Origin: Burkholderiales bacterium
GTDB taxonomy: Bacteria > Pseudomonadota > Gammaproteobacteria > Burkholderiales > Nitrosomonadaceae
Assembly: GCA_024235795.1 (NCBI GenBank)
Contig: JACKLR010000002.1
Location: forward strand, 682,001-746,000
Direction: 5' to 3'
Length of the DNA stretch: 64,000 bases
Position numbers and translations under genes: made by a program. The notes below the pieces were generated by a model. That model did no database searches, had not been told where the DNA came from, and saw only the letters and a program-made list of their open reading frames with translations. This document shows positions 27,232 to 35,884 of this stretch, one piece after another (the first letter of the stretch is position 1; each line of letters starts with the position of its first letter).

Positions 27232-28458
27232 ATGGGCGCTGTCACAGCACGTACAGAAAAGAAAGTTAAAGAAATAAATTTTTCGTGGGAAGGCAAGGAT
27301 AAAAACGGCAAGCAAATTAAGGGTGAAATGCGCGCTGCCGGATCTGTTATTGTTACATCCACATTACGCCGTCAGGGCATCAAAGTTATAAAAGTTAAAA
27401 AGGTTAATCGGTCTAACGGTAAAGTCACCGATAAAGACATAACACTTTTTACGCGCCAGCTGGCTACCATGATGAAGTCCGGTGTTCCGTTGCTGCAGGC
27501 TTTTGATATCGTCGGCAAGGGCCATAGTAACCACGCTATGAGCAAGTTGTTGATGGATATAAAATCCGATGTGGAAACGGGTACAAATTTAGCCGATGCA
27601 TTCCGAAAGTATCCGCTACATTTTGATAACCTATTTTGTAACCTGGTTGGCGCTGGTGAAGCAGCAGGTATACTGGATACTTTACTTGATCGTCTGGCGA
27701 CCTACAAAGAAAAGATCCAGGCCATCAAAGGAAAAATCAAATCTGCATTGTTTTACCCGCTTTCAATTATTGTCGTGGCGTTTGTAATTACTGCTGTCAT
27801 GATGATTTTTGTTATACCCTCATTTAAAGAGCTGTTCGATGGATTTGGCGCTGATTTGCCTGCAGCGACACTTGTAATTATGTCGATCTCAGATTTCTTT
27901 GTAGATTATTGGTGGGCTATTTTTGGTTCGTTGGGTGGCGGTTTATATGCCTTTTTCTATATCTGGAAACGTTCGCCGGCTATGCAGCGTGTTATAGATA
28001 GACTTGTGTTAAGATTGCCTATATTTGGCCAAGTGATTCGTAAGGCAACTATAGCACGTTGGTCGCGAACGCTTTCGACTATGTTTGCAGCGGGCGTACC
28101 GCTCGTTGAGTCACTAGATTCCGTTGCGGGTGCCGCCGGCAACTTTGTGTATTTTGAGGCAACCAAGAAAATCCAGGCTGAAGTCAGCACGGGTAATTCA
28201 TTGACTTCGTCAATGGCAAGTACCGAATTGTTTCCTCATATGGTACTGCAAATGGTTGCCATTGGAGAAGAAGCCGGCTCGCTTGATTCCATGTTGAGTA
28301 AAATTGCTGATTTCTTTGAAGCCGAAGTGGATGATGCAGTCGAAGCATTGTCAAGTCTGATGGAACCAATGATTATGGTTGTGCTGGGTACGTTAATTGG
28401 CGGTATGGTTGTTGCAATGTATCTCCCAATCTTCAAAATGGGCATGGTAGTCAATTAA
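27232..28458 (+). CDS. pilC: Type IV pilus inner-membrane platform protein PilC
   Basis: 408 residues with the two duplicated T2SSF domains of the GspF/PilC family: FTRQLATMMKSGVPLLQAFD in the first and WSRTLSTMFAAGVPLVESLD in the second. Three membrane segments lie near residues 180-205, 225-245 and 380-400. PilC anchors the pilus assembly ATPases. AAGGAG at 27221-27226 precedes the ATG. pilB is not upstream here; pilD follows. Confidence 0.93.
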   Translation: MGAVTARTEKKVKEINFSWEGKDKNGKQIKGEMRAAGSVIVTSTLRRQGIKVIKVKKVNRSNGKVTDKDITLFTRQLATMMKSGVPLLQAFDIVGKGHSNHAMSKLLMDIKSDVETGTNLADAFRKYPLHFDNLFCNLVGAGEAAGILDTLLDRLATYKEKIQAIKGKIKSALFYPLSIIVVAFVITAVMMIFVIPSFKELFDGFGADLPAATLVIMSISDFFVDYWWAIFGSLGGGLYAFFYIWKRSPAMQRVIDRLVLRLPIFGQVIRKATIARWSRTLSTMFAAGVPLVESLDSVAGAAGNFVYFEATKKIQAEVSTGNSLTSSMASTELFPHMVLQMVAIGEEAGSLDSMLSKIADFFEAEVDDAVEALSSLMEPMIMVVLGTLIGGMVVAMYLPIFKMGMVVN

Positions 28459-28489
28459 GCGCAAATTAAATTTAAAAATTTCTTTTACC

Positions 28490-28518
28490 TGCAGTCTGGC
28501 ATTAAAATCCGGGCTGCA
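28490..28518 (+). terminator. Hairpin between pilC and pilD
   Basis: TGCAGTCTGG (28490-28499) pairs with CCGGGCTGCA (28509-28518) using two G-T wobbles, with a 9-base loop. It is not followed by a clear T-run, so it may be a weak terminator, an attenuator or an RNA-processing site in a pilC-pilD transcript. Confidence 0.4.
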
Positions 28519-28568
28519 GACATTATTCCTCACAAAAACCAATTAGTTTACGCATACATCTAATTATC

Positions 28569-29429
28569 ATGTCATTGATTTCCCATTTGCAAGAATCGTC
28601 AGCATTCTTAATTTTATTTGTCGCAATCATCGGATTGATGGTAGGCAGTTTCCTGAATGTCGTTATTTATCGCCTGCCGAAGATGATGGAAAGAAGCTGG
28701 TTACAGCAATGTGCGGAATTGAAGGGTGAGTCTGTCGAGACACTGCCGGCTTTTAATATTGTTACTCCACGGTCTACTTGTCCGCATTGCCACCATAAAA
28801 TTGCTTACTGGGAAAATATTCCTATTTTGAGTTATCTTTTTTTGCGTGGACGTTGTTTAGAATGCCAAGTACCCATATCATTACGTTATCCCTTCGTTGA
28901 AATCTTTACGGGTATCTTGAGTGGCTTTGTTGCCTGGCATTTTGGTTTCGGTGTAACAATGATTGCCGCTTTGATATTTGTTTGGGCACTCGTTGCATTA
29001 TCGGCCATAGATATTGATACACAATTATTACCCGATGATATTACCTTGCCGTTGATGTGGCTGGGCTTACTCTACAATATACATGGTGGTTTTACGGATT
29101 TACATTCCGCTGTTATAGGTGCAGCTGCTGGATATTTGTCGTTATGGACAATCTATTGGGTTTTTAAACTGGTCACCGGTAAAGAAGGCATGGGATATGG
29201 CGATTTCAAGTTGCTTGCTGCAATAGGTGCATGGCTCGGGTGGAGTATGTTGCCTTTAGTGATACTTTCTTCATCACTGGTAGGTGCGATTGCAGGGATT
29301 GGACTAATAATTGCCGCAAAACTCAATAAAAGCGTTATGATTCCATTTGGACCCTATTTGGCAGGTGGGGCAATGATTGCACTATTTTGGGGACAGGAAA
29401 TCAACCATGTTTATTTTGGATTATTTTGA
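28569..29429 (+). CDS. pilD: Prepilin leader peptidase / N-methyltransferase PilD
   Basis: 286-residue inner-membrane aspartic protease that cleaves and methylates type IV prepilins. Two CxxC pairs (CPHCHHKIAYWENIPILSYL and RGRCLECQVPIS) form the cytoplasmic zinc site. Catalytic aspartates lie in AIDIDTQLLPDD and the GMGYGDFKL (GxGD) motif. About seven membrane segments. The stop is three bases before the coaE start, so pilC-pilD-coaE form a common betaproteobacterial cluster. Confidence 0.95.
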   Translation: MSLISHLQESSAFLILFVAIIGLMVGSFLNVVIYRLPKMMERSWLQQCAELKGESVETLPAFNIVTPRSTCPHCHHKIAYWENIPILSYLFLRGRCLECQVPISLRYPFVEIFTGILSGFVAWHFGFGVTMIAALIFVWALVALSAIDIDTQLLPDDITLPLMWLGLLYNIHGGFTDLHSAVIGAAAGYLSLWTIYWVFKLVTGKEGMGYGDFKLLAAIGAWLGWSMLPLVILSSSLVGAIAGIGLIIAAKLNKSVMIPFGPYLAGGAMIALFWGQEINHVYFGLF

Positions 29430-29432
29430 TTA

Positions 29433-30050
29433 GTGACGTTTGTCGTTGGCTTAACAGGCGGAATCGGAAGCGGCAAATCCAGTGCCAGTAAAATTTTTAT
29501 AGAACTGGGTATCGAAGTCATTGATACTGACCGGATTGCGCATGAGCTGACACAATCTGGCGGTGCAGCAATACCGGCAATACGCAACGAGTTTGGGGAT
29601 GAGTTCATCACTGTGGAAAGTGCGCTCGACAGAATCAAAATGCGCCGGTTAATTTTTGATGACAGCGACCAGCGTACCAAACTTGAAGCGCTATTGCATC
29701 CGCTTATTCTCAAAGAAACTACTTGCCGTATCCAACAATGCCATTCACCTTATATTATTATCGCGATTCCGTTGTTATTCGAAACTGGCGATTATAATCA
29801 TTTGGTTCAACGAATTTTGGTCATCGACTGTGAAGAGCGTTTACAAATCGCACGCACAATTGCACGGAGCCATTTAAGTACTGAAGAAGTCAAAGCCATT
29901 ATGGCGTCCCAAATCAACCGTCAAAAGCGTCTGGAAAAGACAGATGATATTATTGTCAATAATCAGAATATCGATTATTTAAGGAGCCAGGTTATTGAAT
30001 TGCATAAGACTTATCTCAGTTTATCAAAGCAAAGTTGTTTGAATCATTGA
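29433..30050 (+). CDS. coaE: Dephospho-CoA kinase CoaE
   Basis: 205-residue kinase catalysing the last step of coenzyme A synthesis. Walker A is GLTGGIGSGKSSAS; the DTDRIAHELT motif and the LID region around RSHLSTEEVKAIMASQ are typical. The start codon is GTG at 29433, 3 bases after pilD, implying translational coupling. Confidence 0.94.
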   Translation: MTFVVGLTGGIGSGKSSASKIFIELGIEVIDTDRIAHELTQSGGAAIPAIRNEFGDEFITVESALDRIKMRRLIFDDSDQRTKLEALLHPLILKETTCRIQQCHSPYIIIAIPLLFETGDYNHLVQRILVIDCEERLQIARTIARSHLSTEEVKAIMASQINRQKRLEKTDDIIVNNQNIDYLRSQVIELHKTYLSLSKQSCLNH

Positions 30051-30234
30051 ATGATAATTAAGCTGTAAATGAGAAAATAGCTTGATTTAATCGTAAAACC
30101 TGTAGTAAATAATAATCTCTGCAGATCAAGCCAGTTATATCGGAACAATCGATATAGCCAAAATCATTTGTATCAATTTGATACAAGAACCAAGGCTTAA
30201 TTTGGTGTTAATTTAACAAGATCGGGAATTATTT

Positions 30235-30831
30235 ATGGAGAAAGACTCAACAGGTAGAATTTTATGTTTTCAGCATCAGGAGGCAGTGTATCCGATTTTA
30301 TCAAATTCGCTTCAATCGACCTCAGGATGGACTAAAAGAATTATTGTTGGAATCGTGCTTGTTTTAATTATAAGTCTATTTGCAGGTTGCACTACGCCCT
30401 TTAGACCACCCATGCCAAAAACAACAGCGCATCAGGCACCGCAAGCACATAAAAATGTGAATGCAGCTTACAATAAACCCTATACTGTCAGAGGTCAGAA
30501 ATATCACCCGATGCGCTCTGCAGAAGGTTATGTAGAGACAGGTATTGCTTCCTGGTATGGGTCGGAGTCGGGTGATCGTACTGCTATGGGAACACGGTTT
30601 AATCCACATGATTTGACTGCCGCACATAAAACATTGCCGTTGCCCACTAAAGTCAGGGTTACCAATTTACGTAACGGACGATCTGTCAATGTTGTTGTAA
30701 ATGATCGGGGGCCTTTTAAAAGAAATCGAATAATTGACTTATCGCATGGCGCGGCAAAAAAAATCGGTTTGGATAAACAGGGAATTGCCAAAGTAAAAGT
30801 TGAGTATCTTGAGGCGCTGGCCAGTAATTAG
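30235..30831 (+). CDS. rlpA: RlpA-like septal ring lipoprotein / lytic transglycosylase
   Basis: 198 residues. The C-terminal 95 residues are a double-psi beta-barrel domain (GIASWYGSESGDRTAMGTRF, VVVNDRGPFKRNRIIDLS) with the Asp of the RlpA catalytic site. A hydrophobic stretch ending in the lipobox LFAGC (about residues 41-60) is preceded by an unusually long 35-residue cytoplasmic-type leader, so the true start may be internal though no ATG fits. There is no SPOR domain, which makes it a short form. Confidence 0.85.
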   Translation: MEKDSTGRILCFQHQEAVYPILSNSLQSTSGWTKRIIVGIVLVLIISLFAGCTTPFRPPMPKTTAHQAPQAHKNVNAAYNKPYTVRGQKYHPMRSAEGYVETGIASWYGSESGDRTAMGTRFNPHDLTAAHKTLPLPTKVRVTNLRNGRSVNVVVNDRGPFKRNRIIDLSHGAAKKIGLDKQGIAKVKVEYLEALASN

Positions 30832-30941
30832 ATTGCTAAGCCTAGTTGCAATTACAGTTTATTTATATTTGACTAACATGTAAATTTTTCTGTTTTTACA
30901 GCATCTTTTGTTCAAATTCGTTTTCACCTTTTTCTTAATAG

Positions 30942-31592
30942 ATGTCGGAACCTCATTCAGCTCGCGTATCACCCCGTCTTTTCTATATCTATGATCCAAT
31001 GTGCAGTTGGTGCTACGCGTTTAATAAAAGCTGGCTATCTTTGCAGCAGGAGTTGTCTGAGAATGTTCAGGTTATTTATGTTTTGGGCGGACTTGCGCCG
31101 GATTCATCGGAACCGATGCCGGAAGGCATGCGGGCCATGATCCAGCATACATGGCAAAAAATTGAAAATGTGATACCGGGCGTTCATTTCAACTATGATT
31201 TCTGGACGGAAAATACGCCGATACGCTCCACATATCCGGCTTGCCGGGCGATTCTGGCCGCCAGAAAACAAAACCCTGAATCAGGTCGTGATATGTTGCA
31301 AGCGATCCAGAAAGCATATTATCAGAATGCAAAAAATCCGTCCTTATCCAAAACACTCTGTGATTGTGCTGAAGCAATAGGGATCGATCGCGCATTGTTC
31401 GCCACAGATTTGACAAGTGATGGTATTGAAAGCGTCCTGAAGCAGGAACTCAAGATAGCAACCAAATTATACGCTTTTTCATTTCCATCATTGCGTTTGG
31501 TACACGAGGGTAAACTCTATTCCATAACGGTGGACTACCTGGATCATCAAAAAATGCTGGATGAAATTAACACCGTGGTTGGTGGCAACTAA
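30942..31592 (+). CDS. DsbA-family protein (FrnE/thioredoxin-like)
   Basis: 216 residues, thioredoxin fold with an inserted helical domain. The active-site motif is CSWC (residues about 21-24, in YDPMCSWCYAF), and the cis-Pro region is FSFPSLRLV. No signal peptide, so probably cytoplasmic, unlike periplasmic DsbA. Such proteins are oxidoreductases or isomerases of uncertain substrate. The following thioesterase gene lies 50 bases on. Confidence 0.82.
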   Translation: MSEPHSARVSPRLFYIYDPMCSWCYAFNKSWLSLQQELSENVQVIYVLGGLAPDSSEPMPEGMRAMIQHTWQKIENVIPGVHFNYDFWTENTPIRSTYPACRAILAARKQNPESGRDMLQAIQKAYYQNAKNPSLSKTLCDCAEAIGIDRALFATDLTSDGIESVLKQELKIATKLYAFSFPSLRLVHEGKLYSITVDYLDHQKMLDEINTVVGGN

Positions 31593-31642
31593 CGCTTATC
31601 GAACTATTCGAATAAAACAATGATTCTTACTAAGGAATTTTT

Positions 31643-32119
31643 ATGAGTACTATCTGGTTTAAAGATTACACCGTTGAATATCTTGAAGGTCTACGGAATG
31701 CCAATATGGGTGAACATATCGGCATCCATTTCGTAGAAGTTGGCCCTGATTTTCTGAAAGCCCGGATGCCGGTCGATAAACGTACCACGCAACCTTTCGG
31801 TATTATGCATGGGGGCGCCAGTTGTGTATTGTCTGAAACCTTGGGTAGCGTTTCAGGCTGGATGACTATCGATCCCGATAAATTCCGTGCAGTTGGATTG
31901 GAACTCAATATCAATCACATTCGGGCAGTGACTAAGGGGCATGTTATTGGAACATGTTCACCGTTGCATACCGGGCGGCGCACGCAGGTCTGGCAAACTG
32001 ATATAACCGAGGAAGCTACCGGCAAACGTGTGGCAATTTCCAGATTGACACTAGCGATTATTGATCATGGTACCTTGAGCGCACAAAAGGAGCATGTTGT
32101 GGTCGATAAAAAAGATTAA
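31643..32119 (+). CDS. Hotdog-fold thioesterase (PaaI/YbdB-like)
   Basis: 158 residues. The hotdog motif FGIMHGGASCVLSETLGSV contains the HGG and catalytic Glu/Asp pattern of the YbdB/PaaI clade; the following strand GLELNINHIRAV is also typical. Probably hydrolyses an acyl-CoA such as a hydroxybenzoyl- or phenylacetyl-type thioester; the substrate cannot be told. AAGGA precedes the ATG. Confidence 0.88.
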   Translation: MSTIWFKDYTVEYLEGLRNANMGEHIGIHFVEVGPDFLKARMPVDKRTTQPFGIMHGGASCVLSETLGSVSGWMTIDPDKFRAVGLELNINHIRAVTKGHVIGTCSPLHTGRRTQVWQTDITEEATGKRVAISRLTLAIIDHGTLSAQKEHVVVDKKD

Positions 32120-32210
32120 GTTGCGTTACTTTAAAAGTTTCCGTATATCATATCCTTTGTTTTTGACCGGGTACGTGAGCGATGTACAGTTAAACACAAG
32201 TAAAAATACA

Positions 32211-32233
32211 AAGCCCCTCATCAAGAGGGGCTT
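32211..32233 (-). terminator. Rho-independent terminator of the small lipoprotein gene
   Basis: AAGCCCCTC (32211-32219) pairs perfectly with GAGGGGCTT (32225-32233), loop of 5 bases. Read on the minus strand it is followed by TTGTATTTTTAC, a U-rich tail. It lies 27 bases after the stop of the minus-strand lipoprotein gene. Confidence 0.85.
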
Positions 32234-32259
32234 GTAGTAATGAAACCTAAAGATAGAAA

Positions 32260-32541
32260 TTATTTTTGCATTGTTTTTCTGAACATGCGATCAATTTTTT
32301 CTGCTGTATCCATTGAACGCCTGTTTGCCTCATTGGCAATATTGACGGCATCATCTGCTTTTGAATTTGCGGCGGCGGCGTCTGATTTGGCCGTTGCTAC
32401 ATCAGCAGACAATCTGTCTATCTGAGACTGTAAATCACCTCTTGTAGAATCTAAATCACCTGTTGTAGCACATCCTGTCAGACCAATGAATGCACCAGCT
32501 GTTACGACTAATGCTAGTGTGCGTTTAATATCTTTAGTCAT
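32260..32541 (-). CDS. Small Lpp-like alanine-zipper lipoprotein
   Basis: 93 residues. The signal peptide ends in the lipobox LTGC; the mature part is a continuous coiled coil with heptads (LQSQIDRLSADVATAKSDAA, ANSKADDAVNIANEANRRS) and Ala at core positions, as in Braun-type and OprI-type lipoproteins. The C-terminal Lys could attach to peptidoglycan. The ATG at 32541 has GGAG upstream; the frame extends to 32589 without support. A strong terminator follows, which suits a highly expressed envelope protein. Confidence 0.85.
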   Translation of the reverse strand: MTKDIKRTLALVVTAGAFIGLTGCATTGDLDSTRGDLQSQIDRLSADVATAKSDAAAANSKADDAVNIANEANRRSMDTAEKIDRMFRKTMQK

Positions 32542-32756
32542 ACTATAATCTCCTCTTTCTTTTTTAAAAACTTTTACAAGACAATACAACCAACCCTACT
32601 ATAAATCAACTTCTGATCATTATTTTATCAGCAGTAATTGAATATTAGCTGATTTATTCTGTAAAATAAATGGCTTCCACAGGGATTTTGGAAATCTTTT
32701 TAGAAAAGGTTTATGTTTTTCCTGTTGTGTCCAAACCGGTTTGTCGGATACTGGGT

Positions 32757-33317
32757 TTAACGGATCTTAACCATGACTCCCGGTTTTAACCATTTTCCGA
32801 GTTGATCAATTTGTTCATTGGTCAACGCGATGCATCCATTGGTCCAGTGAAACTGGTCATGTATTTCAGGATCGCCGCGTCCAATACCATGTATTCCGAT
32901 ATATCCACCCAGAACTGTATTTTGTGGCGGGGTTCTTTCACGATTGGTTGCCTTCAATATGGATAACCAGGTTTCTTCAGAAATCAGGTTTTCTTCCAGT
33001 GCGCGTTGTGCAGTTTCGCGGTTGGGATAGTCCAGCCCAAAGAAGCGGTGATAACGGCTTTGTTCGTTGATCCAGCCGATTCTGAAATCGCCAAGCGGTG
33101 TTTTATCGTCTTTGGTTATTTTGTACCATGTTGTGCCGAAGCGCCCAATGGCTATTTTTTCAAACGTTTGCTGCACTTTATCGCCCTGCATAACGGTTAA
33201 GGTATGCTCGGTAGTGTTCACATCAATCCATATTTCATTGGCGCTGGCATGGAAAGAAAGAATAGATAAAAAAAACAGACCTATTGCGTTGCCTGTAAAT
33301 TTCAGCAGTTTGAGCAT
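32757..33317 (-). CDS. L,D-transpeptidase (YkuD family)
   Basis: 186 residues. A signal peptide ends near SFHASA; the YkuD domain has IGIHGIGRG and the catalytic Cys in HWTNGCIALTNEQID. Such enzymes crosslink peptidoglycan or attach lipoproteins to it. The neighbouring Lpp-like lipoprotein gene on the same strand would fit the second role. The ATG at 33317 gives a normal signal peptide; a TTG at 33356 is in frame but less likely. Confidence 0.87.
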   Translation of the reverse strand: MLKLLKFTGNAIGLFFLSILSFHASANEIWIDVNTTEHTLTVMQGDKVQQTFEKIAIGRFGTTWYKITKDDKTPLGDFRIGWINEQSRYHRFFGLDYPNRETAQRALEENLISEETWLSILKATNRERTPPQNTVLGGYIGIHGIGRGDPEIHDQFHWTNGCIALTNEQIDQLGKWLKPGVMVKIR

Positions 33318-33415
33318 AAAAACCGTCCAATTGTATCGATTAAGCGCTTTTGTCAATATGACCAGTGATTATGTCATAATTTGTGTATTCGAATTTAATT
33401 TTGTGAATTTGGTAA

Positions 33416-33661
33416 ATGTGTCTTGCTGTTCCTGTTGCTGTTGAGCAACTCACTTCTGATGGCCACGCTATCGTTAATCTGTCCGGCATACACAAAGAAA
33501 TCTCGCTGGCGCTGGTTGATAACGTTGCGCCTGGGGACTATGTGATCGTGCATGCCGGTTATGCGCTGCAAAAACTCGATCCCGATGAAGCGGAGCGGAC
33601 ATTGGCGTCGTTCGATGAATTGTCAAAACAGAATAATGCTTATGAACAATCATCACGGTAA
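33416..33661 (+). CDS. hypC: Hydrogenase maturation chaperone HypC
   Basis: 81-residue [NiFe]-hydrogenase assembly protein. The N-terminus MCLAVPV carries the conserved Cys2 that binds the Fe(CN)2CO unit, and GDYVIVHAGYAL is the conserved OB-fold strand. First gene of hypC-hypD-hypE-hoxX; hypD starts 3 bases after the stop. Confidence 0.93.
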   Translation: MCLAVPVAVEQLTSDGHAIVNLSGIHKEISLALVDNVAPGDYVIVHAGYALQKLDPDEAERTLASFDELSKQNNAYEQSSR

Positions 33662-33664
33662 CGC

Positions 33665-34825
33665 ATGAAATATATAGACGCTTTTCGGGACGGGACCCTG
33701 GCACGAAAAATTGCCGCTAAAATTGCGATTGAAATTAATCCGAATCGTGATTATTACCTGATGGAATTCTGCGGCGGCCATACCCATGCAATTTCCCGCT
33801 ATGGCATCGCCGATTTGTTACCGGATAATATACACATGATTCATGGCCCCGGCTGTCCGGTATGTGTTTTGCCGATGGGGCGCCTGGAGAACATGATTCA
33901 GCTCGCCCGGATGCCTGGCGTTATTCTGTGCAGTTATGGCGATTTACTGCGTATCCCCACGGCCAATGGCCACAGCCTGTTGAAAATGAAAGCGCAGGGT
34001 GCGGATATACGCATGATTTATTCTAGCGCCGAAGCTCTGAAAATTGCTCGGCAAAATCCGCAAAACCAGGTCGTGTTTCTGGCAATCGGTTTTGAAACCA
34101 CCACGGCACCGAGCGCTGATGTGATCAAACAGGCACAGACACTCGGATTAACCAATTTCACAGTTTTCTGTAACCATGTGCTGACGCCCTCTGCCATATC
34201 ACATATTCTACAATCGCCTGAAATCCGTGAACTGGGTCTGGTGCGTCTGGACGGGTTTATCGGACCTGCGCATGTGTCCACCATCATCGGCAGCGCGCCT
34301 TATGAATATTTTGCACAAGAATTTCAAAAGCCGGTGGTGATTGCCGGATTTGAACCACTTGACGTGATGCAGGCCATCCTGATGTTGATACGACAATTAA
34401 ATGACAATCGCGCCGAAGTGGAAAATGAATTTACCCGTGCAGTTTTGCCGTTTGGCAATTTAAAAGCGCAAATGCTTGTGGCTGAAGTGTTTGAATTACG
34501 CCGGTCTTTTGAATGGCGCGGACTCGGTGTAGTGCCTTATAGTGCGCTGCGTATCAAATCCAATTTCTCCGACTTCGATGCTGAACATCGGTTTGAGCTA
34601 CCGTCTTTATCGATTGCGGATAACAAGGCCTGCGAATGCGGCGCGATTTTGCGCGGTGTTAAACATCCACGCGATTGTAAAATATTTGGTACGGCGTGTA
34701 CGCCGGAAAATCCCGTCGGTTCATGCATGGTGTCGTCCGAAGGCGCTTGCGCGGCGTATTACCGTTATGGGCGGTTTCGTGAAGCCAATAATCATTGCAA
34801 CAAAAGTCATATGGCAAATCATTGA
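33665..34825 (+). CDS. hypD: Hydrogenase maturation factor HypD
   Basis: 386-residue iron-sulfur scaffold protein for the Fe(CN)2CO ligand. Conserved motifs are EFCGGHTHAISRYG, IHGPGCPVCVLPMG, CNHVLTPSAI and the C-terminal cysteines (CECGAILRG... DCKIFGTACTPENPVGSCM) that bind a [4Fe-4S] cluster. The stop overlaps the hypE start in TGATG. Confidence 0.95.
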   Translation: MKYIDAFRDGTLARKIAAKIAIEINPNRDYYLMEFCGGHTHAISRYGIADLLPDNIHMIHGPGCPVCVLPMGRLENMIQLARMPGVILCSYGDLLRIPTANGHSLLKMKAQGADIRMIYSSAEALKIARQNPQNQVVFLAIGFETTTAPSADVIKQAQTLGLTNFTVFCNHVLTPSAISHILQSPEIRELGLVRLDGFIGPAHVSTIIGSAPYEYFAQEFQKPVVIAGFEPLDVMQAILMLIRQLNDNRAEVENEFTRAVLPFGNLKAQMLVAEVFELRRSFEWRGLGVVPYSALRIKSNFSDFDAEHRFELPSLSIADNKACECGAILRGVKHPRDCKIFGTACTPENPVGSCMVSSEGACAAYYRYGRFREANNHCNKSHMANH

Positions 34826-35883
34826 TGCAACAGCCGGGAAAAAGAAAAACGGTATATACACGGCCACTGGATTTTAAAAAGGGGCGTGTGGAAATGGCGC
34901 ATGGCAGTGGTGGGCGCGCCATGACGCAACTCATCGAGCAGCTTTTTATGCGGTCATTTGATAATGCGTTTTTGTCGCAAATGAATGATCAAGCCATTTT
35001 TCCCGGATACAGTGGGCGTATGGTGATGTCGACAGACAGTCATGTGGTTACGCCCTTGTTTTTCCCCGGAGGAGATATTGGCTACCTATCCGTACATGGC
35101 ACTGTCAACGATGTTGTCATGTCGGGTGCTGAACCCTGTTATTTGTCTGCGGGCTTTATTCTTGAAGAAGGATTGCCGCTGTCGGATTTGAAACGAATTG
35201 TCGAATCCATGGCCGCGGCCGCGATGGAAATTGCCGTCCCGATCATCACCGGTGACACCAAGGTTGTGGAGCGGGGCAGTGGGGATGGCGTTTTCATCAC
35301 AACCACGGGCATCGGTAAAGTGCCGGAAGGTATCCATATTTCCGCGGAACGGGCAAAACCGGGCGACAAAATCCTGGTTTCCGGCACAATAGGCGATCAC
35401 GGTATTGCGATTATGCTGGCGCGTGAAGATTTGTCTTTTTATGGCACACTCGAGTCCGATACCGCTTCACTGCATGGCCTGGTAGCCACAATGGTCAGAA
35501 CGGCGCCGGATATCCATGTGCTGCGCGATCCGACACGTGGTGGCCTGGCAGCAGCGCTGAATGAAATTGCACAACAATCCGGCGTTGGAATGATGCTTTA
35601 TGAAAAATCGATACCCATTAAGGAGCAAGTCAGTGCTGCCTGCGAATTTCTCGGATTTGATCCACTCTATGTAGCGAATGAAGGCAAACTGATTGCAATC
35701 TGTTCATCGGAAGATGCCGACAATTTATTGGCCGTTATGAACGCGCATCCGTTGGGACGGGATGCGGCCATTATCGGTGAAGTCATTGAAGATACACATT
35801 CATTTGTGCAGATGGAAACCCGCTTTGGCGGCAAACGAGTTGTGGACTGGTTGAGTGGAGATCAGTTGCCGCGTATTTGCTGA
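34825..35883 (+). CDS. hypE: Hydrogenase maturation protein HypE
   Basis: 352-residue ATP-dependent dehydratase which makes the thiocyanate donor of the CN ligands. It has MAHGSGGRAM near the start and the essential C-terminal PRIC with the carbamoylated Cys as last residue. The ATG at 34825, overlapping the hypD stop, is chosen over an earlier in-frame ATG at 34795. Its partner hypF is not in the window. Confidence 0.95.
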   Translation: MQQPGKRKTVYTRPLDFKKGRVEMAHGSGGRAMTQLIEQLFMRSFDNAFLSQMNDQAIFPGYSGRMVMSTDSHVVTPLFFPGGDIGYLSVHGTVNDVVMSGAEPCYLSAGFILEEGLPLSDLKRIVESMAAAAMEIAVPIITGDTKVVERGSGDGVFITTTGIGKVPEGIHISAERAKPGDKILVSGTIGDHGIAIMLAREDLSFYGTLESDTASLHGLVATMVRTAPDIHVLRDPTRGGLAAALNEIAQQSGVGMMLYEKSIPIKEQVSAACEFLGFDPLYVANEGKLIAICSSEDADNLLAVMNAHPLGRDAAIIGEVIEDTHSFVQMETRFGGKRVVDWLSGDQLPRIC

Positions 35884-35884
35884 G